Below are positions 60,901 through 64,000 of a DNA stretch of 64,000 bases, one piece after another. The DNA lies in NCBI GenBank assembly GCA_963383645.1, contig OY726560.1, positions 148,247,052 to 148,311,051 of the forward strand, written 5' to 3'. A model generated the notes under the pieces. The model did not search any database. It saw only the letters and a list, made by a program, of their open reading frames with translations, and was not told where the DNA came from. The stretch is from Muscardinus avellanarius (lineage: Eukaryota; Chordata; Mammalia; Rodentia; Gliridae). Every line of letters starts with the position of its first letter. Positions within the stretch are counted from its first letter, which is position 1. Both the position numbers and the translations under genes were made by a program.

Positions 60901-61083
60901 ATTGCAGATTGATCATCAGTGGGATTTGAGTCCAGGGAGTCTGCTGGAAGTTGTTGACTCACTCAGAGTCACATGGCCCCATCTAAAGAGCCTCATGCTG
61001 TAACTGTTTTCCTCCACAGGCATCATTTTTGCAGCAGTGATACCGTGAGAGAAGCAGTCTTGCAGTCTCTTTACCCTTGCTGA
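44592..61083 (+). CDS. PNLIPRP2: Pancreatic lipase-related protein 2 (12 coding exons)
   Basis: Exons: 44592-44640, 45543-45697, 47167-47292, 48280-48414, 48958-49069, 50627-50746, 51908-52027, 54265-54383, 56350-56479, 58093-58204, 59066-59233, 61020-61083; all GT-AG and in phase, 469 aa ending at the family's usual terminal Cys. Residues 1-17 are a signal peptide. The triad is Ser171 (GHSLG), Asp195 and His282. GLDPAEPCF carries the Ala/Pro pair of active lipases. The lid loop encoded across exons 8-9 is full length, unlike the mini-lid of guinea-pig PLRP2. The PLAT domain is C-terminal, with an Asn-Leu-Thr sequon at residue 428. The family hydrolyses triglycerides, phospholipids and galactolipids in gut and milk digestion. 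Exon lengths equal those of PNLIPRP1 except exons 6 and 11 (one codon longer each) and the last. The exon 8 donor (GTACAT) is weak. Confidence 0.96.
44690..45142 (+). repeat. About 24-bp minisatellite split by a SINE (intron 2 of PNLIPRP2)
   Basis: Tandem units of the form CTAGGTATCATAGA followed by AATATAGGGA or TATACAGGTG run from about 44690 to 44855. They resume at 45066-45142 after a SINE. The alternating half-unit types suggest a higher-order repeat of about 48 bases. Confidence 0.88.
44856..45066 (+). mobile_element. B1/ID-type SINE inserted in the minisatellite
   Basis: Forward SINE. The flanking TAxAGGGACTAG on both sides is either its target-site duplication or simply the next minisatellite unit. 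Confidence 0.85.
45220..45415. mobile_element. MER5-like hAT DNA transposon remnant (intron 2 of PNLIPRP2)
   Basis: CAGTGGTTATAGATCAGACATTG, then TTTGAATTAGAGTCTCTCAGGG and TCAGGTGATTTTTAGCA, resemble MER5-type elements, which carry inverted CAGTGGTTCTCAA-like ends. Strongly diverged. Confidence 0.5.
47534..47736 (+). mobile_element. B1/ID-type SINE (intron 4 of PNLIPRP2)
   Basis: Forward older-subfamily copy. Confidence 0.85.
49230..49443 (-). mobile_element. B1/ID-type SINE (intron 6 of PNLIPRP2)
   Basis: Reverse copy with both halves visible, diverged. Confidence 0.82.
51270..51475 (+). mobile_element. MIR (intron 7 of PNLIPRP2)
   Basis: TTTACCATGTGCTGTATTGA through the AGAACTAGGATTTGGGCC core and tail; a nearly full-length diverged MIR. 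Confidence 0.72.
52090..52300 (+). mobile_element. MIR-like fragment (intron 8 of PNLIPRP2)
   Basis: CGTTTTACAGATGCAGAAATTGG and the CTTGTCCAAGGCCAC part are MIR-type. It begins about 60 bases after exon 8. Confidence 0.6.
53960..54015 (+). repeat. TC-rich microsatellite (intron 8 of PNLIPRP2)
   Basis: Tandem TC run near 53972-53996 flanked by CCCTCCC-type pyrimidine sequence. Confidence 0.85.
54652..54700 (+). repeat. (TG)n microsatellite (intron 9 of PNLIPRP2)
   Basis: About 20 TG units with one interruption, followed by GAGAGA. Confidence 0.95.
54893..55125 (+). repeat. Polypyrimidine tract (intron 9 of PNLIPRP2)
   Basis: CCCTCC- and CTTCCT-rich tract of about 230 bases, almost pure pyrimidine on the + strand. 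Open frames over it are low-complexity artefacts. Confidence 0.92.
55780..55940. promoter_or_regulatory. Candidate intronic enhancer with a DR1 nuclear-receptor site
   Basis: AAGTCA-A-AGGTCA at 55805-55817 is a near-consensus DR1 (HNF4/RXR type). ATTA-core homeodomain-like sites follow at about 55855-55910. The block lies in intron 9 of PNLIPRP2 in non-repetitive sequence. The functional role is inferred only from motif density. Confidence 0.3.
56828..56915 (+). repeat. (TC)n(AC)n compound microsatellite (intron 10 of PNLIPRP2)
   Basis: TC run to about 56870, then an AC run to about 56912. Confidence 0.95.
57440..57900. mobile_element. Ancient interspersed repeat, family not assigned (intron 10 of PNLIPRP2)
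   Basis: GTAAACAACAGAAATTGGTTTCA, ATAAGGGCATGAATCTCATTC and the following CTAATTATCTCCCAAAC-type block match a common ancient mammalian repeat that I cannot name with confidence. Confidence 0.5.
57943..57986 (+). repeat. (CA)n microsatellite (intron 10 of PNLIPRP2)
   Basis: About 21 CA units, about 100 bases upstream of exon 11. Confidence 0.95.
59380..59585 (-). mobile_element. Young-subfamily SINE (intron 12 of PNLIPRP2)
   Basis: Reverse full-length copy with the target-site duplication TCATCTGGCATTC on both sides. Confidence 0.92.
60410..60690 (-). mobile_element. Old L1 3' fragment (intron 12 of PNLIPRP2)
   Basis: GTTGGGTTGTTTCTAG, the TGTGTGGACCTATGTTTTCAT block and GCCAGACTGTTGGCCAAAGTG are the antisense of a typical L1M 3' region. 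Confidence 0.82.
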
Positions 61084-61114
61084 AAGCATGGTATGGTACT
61101 TGTCTCTTTGTGGT

Positions 61115-61120
61115 AATAAA
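61115..61120 (+). promoter_or_regulatory. PNLIPRP2: Poly(A) signal of PNLIPRP2
   Basis: AATAAA 32 bases downstream of the TGA stop; short 3' UTR as in PNLIPRP1. Confidence 0.88.
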
Positions 61121-61980
61121 TCTTTCAATACATTTGGTCTGTGTTTGACGTTCTCCATGATCTGGGCCACATCTTGGAAATGATTGTTGGGACCGGAGCC
61201 AAGCTCACCACGGGTAGTGCCCAGAATTTCTCGCTCACTCTCCGCGGCCACGTCTCTTTCAGGAACATTGCACAACCCCTGCTGACGTGTTTTATTTTCT
61301 TAGACGATGAAGTTGTCCCGTTTGAAAGGACGTTTTTGCTCTCTCGTGTTACCCACCTACTTAGCTACATCAAACCTTGCTGTCTACTCTATTTTATGGT
61401 CAGGATGAGCACTGAACTCTAAATGTGCCCTCTCTGGATCCCTACAAGCCATAGCACGATTTCATATAAAGTCATCCAAGCTATTATTCTCCTCTTGGTC
61501 TTAGCGTTCAATGAATCTTTCACTCCAGCTGACTTACTTATACACAAGGATTCACATGATTATTCCATCATGACCACAGTAATGTGACTTAACTCTACCA
61601 GAAACTAATAGAGCCCCCTTTTGAGCTAACAGAAAGAGAAACAGAATTTGTATCAAGATTCTATGTTAAATATGCAGCAGGACCATTTGCCCTATTTTGT
61701 TTTATAGCTAAGTATGCTAACATTATTATCATAAATGCCTTAACCTCCATCCTATCGTTAGAAGCCTTTAATAATATTCAAAATCCTGAAACTTTCACAT
61801 GTAACTTTATATCCAAAACACTTTCAGGTAGGGGGTAGACCCTTTAGGAGATCAGCCTATGATATGTATATTTCCAAAGTATTATGATTTAGGTTAATCC
61901 TGTGGCAAAAAGGAAGAGGGCTTTTTAAAAAGTTAATACATATGGAAGGTACAAAATTCAAATGATACAGGAAGGTATTC

Positions 61981-62203
61981 TTTTTTTTTTTTCCAGAACT
62001 GGAGATGAAACCCAGGGGCATTCTACCTCTGAGCTACATCCCCAGTCTTATTTTTTAGTTTTTTTTTTTTTTTTTTTTTGAGACAGGGTCTCACTGAGCT
62101 GCAAAGGGCCTCGCTAAGTAGCTGAGGCCATACACAAACCGCGATCCTCTGGTCTCCACCTCCCGAATGCTGGGATTACAAGCATGCGCCACCACGCCCG
62201 GCC
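61981..62203 (-). mobile_element. B1/ID-type SINE with target-site duplication
   Basis: Reverse copy flanked by GAAGGTATTCTT on both sides. Confidence 0.9.
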
Positions 62204-62345
62204 TGAAGGTATTCTTATAAAAGGTAAATCTCTATCTACCTTTTCTGTCAAATGTCTCAATTCTTCCTAGAAACAACATGGATTTTTTTTTCAGCTATGC
62301 CACACACCGCAACCCCGCTCACCCCTTTTGTTCAAGCTTTTATAC

Positions 62346-62574
62346 AGCTTTTTTTTTTTTTGCACTAACAGTAAACGGTGTGTATGATACTGTTAATTGA
62401 CCCAGGGGCCTTCTACTTCTAAGCTATGCCCTATTTTATTTTATTTTTTATTTTTAAACAGGATCTTGCTAAGTTGCTTAAGGTCTCACTAAGTTGCCGA
62501 GGCTGGCCTTGAACTTGTAATCCTCTTGTCTCAGCCTTCCAAGTACTGGGATTATAGGTGCCACTGCACCTGGC
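62346..62574 (-). mobile_element. B1/ID-type SINE
   Basis: Reverse, diverged older-subfamily copy. Confidence 0.82.
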
Positions 62575-63834
62575 AATAAACTGAATATTATTCTCTCATC
62601 TTACAGAAACAGCCTCTTCACTCTTTATAGGACTTTGTAGATTAATAGATGTATGTGGACTGTATGGTAGAACCTGCCGGTGAATGCATAAGTGGTTTCT
62701 AAAATTTTTCTATCACAAATAATAATGCAATTAATATCTTTTTATGATACTCTCTATATTATATGTTTGTCCAGTAAATCCATAGGATATTTATTTTGAT
62801 CAGTATTGACAAATTGCCCTCAATAGTCAATATATCTATTCACACTCCAACAACATAGTAGGTTGAATTATGTGACATTTCCAATGTTTTAGGGTAAAAA
62901 AAATTAGGCATTGACAATGTCATCTGGTTCATTAATATGAGAGCGCTTCATACCCTCACTAAAGATGTGGTTGAAACCGTGGCAGATTTGGTAGGTAAAG
63001 TGCTTTTCCTTACATTGTAATTTGCACTTATTTCATTATGAATGTGAGTGGACATCTTTTCAGTGTTTAATGACTCAATAGTTCTTTGTTAATTGTCGAA
63101 ATCCCTTGCTAATTTTCAGCATCTTTCAATATATTTTACTTTAAAGAGCCCTTTCAGAGAACTGAAATACTCTGTCATATGCAAATATTTTCCTCAATTT
63201 ATCCTTCAGCCTGGGAGAAAATAGTACATCAGTGGGAGGAGCTGGGGCAGGTTCGCAGCCAGCTGGAGCCACACCTCACTCTTACAGGTCCTGCAGGAGC
63301 CTGTAAGCTCAACGCCTGTCCAGAGACCTCTAACAGCGCGAACACTGCTGGTCAAGTCAGGTGAAGCAGCCAAGGCTGGGTTTCCAGCTTCCTCCCTGAG
63401 CTGGACACCAACTTCCAGCCCGCACAATCTTTTTTTAGAATTTCTGGCTTTGGAGGGCTGGTACCTCCCAGTGCTGAGCCTCTGACCACATGGACTGAGA
63501 CCATCCACCCTGGCCTCATGCTGACACACAGCCTCCCACTTGCCCCCAGTAGAGCCTCCCACTAATTCCTGGGGCCCCAGTGAGTACATGGGCTGGTGCC
63601 AAGTAAAGAATGTCACTCTCAGGGCCCACGGTCATGGGTTTGGAGTGTACCCAGGTGGGAGGTACCACTGTCAAATTCTTAGAATCCTGAAATGGCCTCA
63701 TTGAGCATCTTCCAAGAATGGCTGGTTCATCCGCCAAGATTGAGAATGGGGGCAAGAAGACCTTGCTGTCCCCTGGGGGAGGCCTCCAGGAAGGAGACTG
63801 CTAAAGCTCAGTATCTTAAAGTGTTTGGCCCTTG

Positions 63835-64000
63835 CCGGGCGTGGTGGCGCACGCTTGTAATCCCCGCGCTTGGGAGGCAAAGACAGGAGGATCGCGCAGG
63901 TTCGAAGCTAGCCCCGCGCGCTGGCTTAGGAGACCCTGTTTCCAAATAAAAATGCAAAAATAGGTCTGGGAGTGTAGCCCGGAGGTAGAAGGGCTTCCAG
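63835..64000 (+). mobile_element. Young-subfamily SINE, cut by the window end
   Basis: Begins GCCGGGCGTGGTGGCGCACG, the cleanest head in the window, and continues to GGGCTTCCAG at the last base. Confidence 0.92.

Larger units (their letters stand above)
61140..63830. other. Downstream flank of PNLIPRP2
   Basis: No gene is recognised. It holds two reverse SINEs (61981-62203 and 62346-62574) and old L1-like AT-rich sequence at about 62650-63180. The remainder is unique-looking, with short open frames of no recognised family. Confidence 0.55.

Noticed and set aside
61141..61422. 93-codon frame just after PNLIPRP2
   Set aside because: It starts after the poly(A) signal, has an overlapping 119-codon frame on the other strand, and shows no family features.
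1..64000. CRISPR arrays, bacterial operons or phage features
   Set aside because: Introns, SINEs and L1 show this is rodent nuclear DNA; the tandem repeats have no spacer structure.

Overview
This window is mammalian nuclear DNA, from a rodent outside the mouse/rat group. It contains two complete multi-exon genes with GT-AG introns and about twenty copies of a dimeric SINE: a B1/Alu-like left half fused to an ID (tRNA-derived) right half, as in squirrels, dormice and beavers. L1 and MIR fragments, dinucleotide repeats and an old gammaretrovirus-like provirus are also present. I cannot fix the species.

Layout. 1-5645: decayed endogenous retrovirus on the + strand (gag, protease, RT, RNase H, integrase and a 3' LTR; env essentially gone), with a SINE inserted between the RT and RNase H parts. 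6.3-15.3 kb: an unusual low-copy duplication cluster. It has an imperfect inverted repeat with polypyrimidine/polypurine arms (6.35-8.1 kb), nested direct repeats, a G-rich minisatellite, and at least three copies of an about 1.9-kb unit (8.56, 12.15 and 14.04 kb) that carries minus-strand Pro/Ala-rich open frames of unknown nature. 15.3-17.9 kb: L1 segments in both orientations. 18-20.5 kb: SINEs, MIR and a perfect 43-bp tandem duplication.

20.6-35.2 kb: PNLIPRP1 (pancreatic lipase-related protein 1), with a TATA box, a non-coding exon 1, 12 coding exons and a poly(A) signal; 473 codons. 35.2-44.1 kb: intergenic DNA with SINEs, an L1 3' end and ancient repeats. 44.2-61.1 kb: PNLIPRP2 (pancreatic lipase-related protein 2), with the same exon architecture; 469 codons. 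61.1-64 kb: SINEs and ancient repeats, no gene seen.

The two genes are tandem paralogues in the same orientation, in the order known from the mammalian pancreatic lipase cluster (PNLIP, PNLIPRP1, PNLIPRP2). Both are predicted to encode secreted acinar-cell proteins with an N-terminal alpha/beta-hydrolase domain and a C-terminal PLAT domain. PNLIPRP1 keeps the Val/Ala pair linked to loss of lipase activity, whereas PNLIPRP2 has the Ala/Pro pair of active enzymes and a full lid. The clearest coding oddity is a six-residue extension of PNLIPRP1 past its usual terminal cysteine. I saw no new coding system; the most unexplained structure is the duplication cluster at 6.3-15.3 kb.
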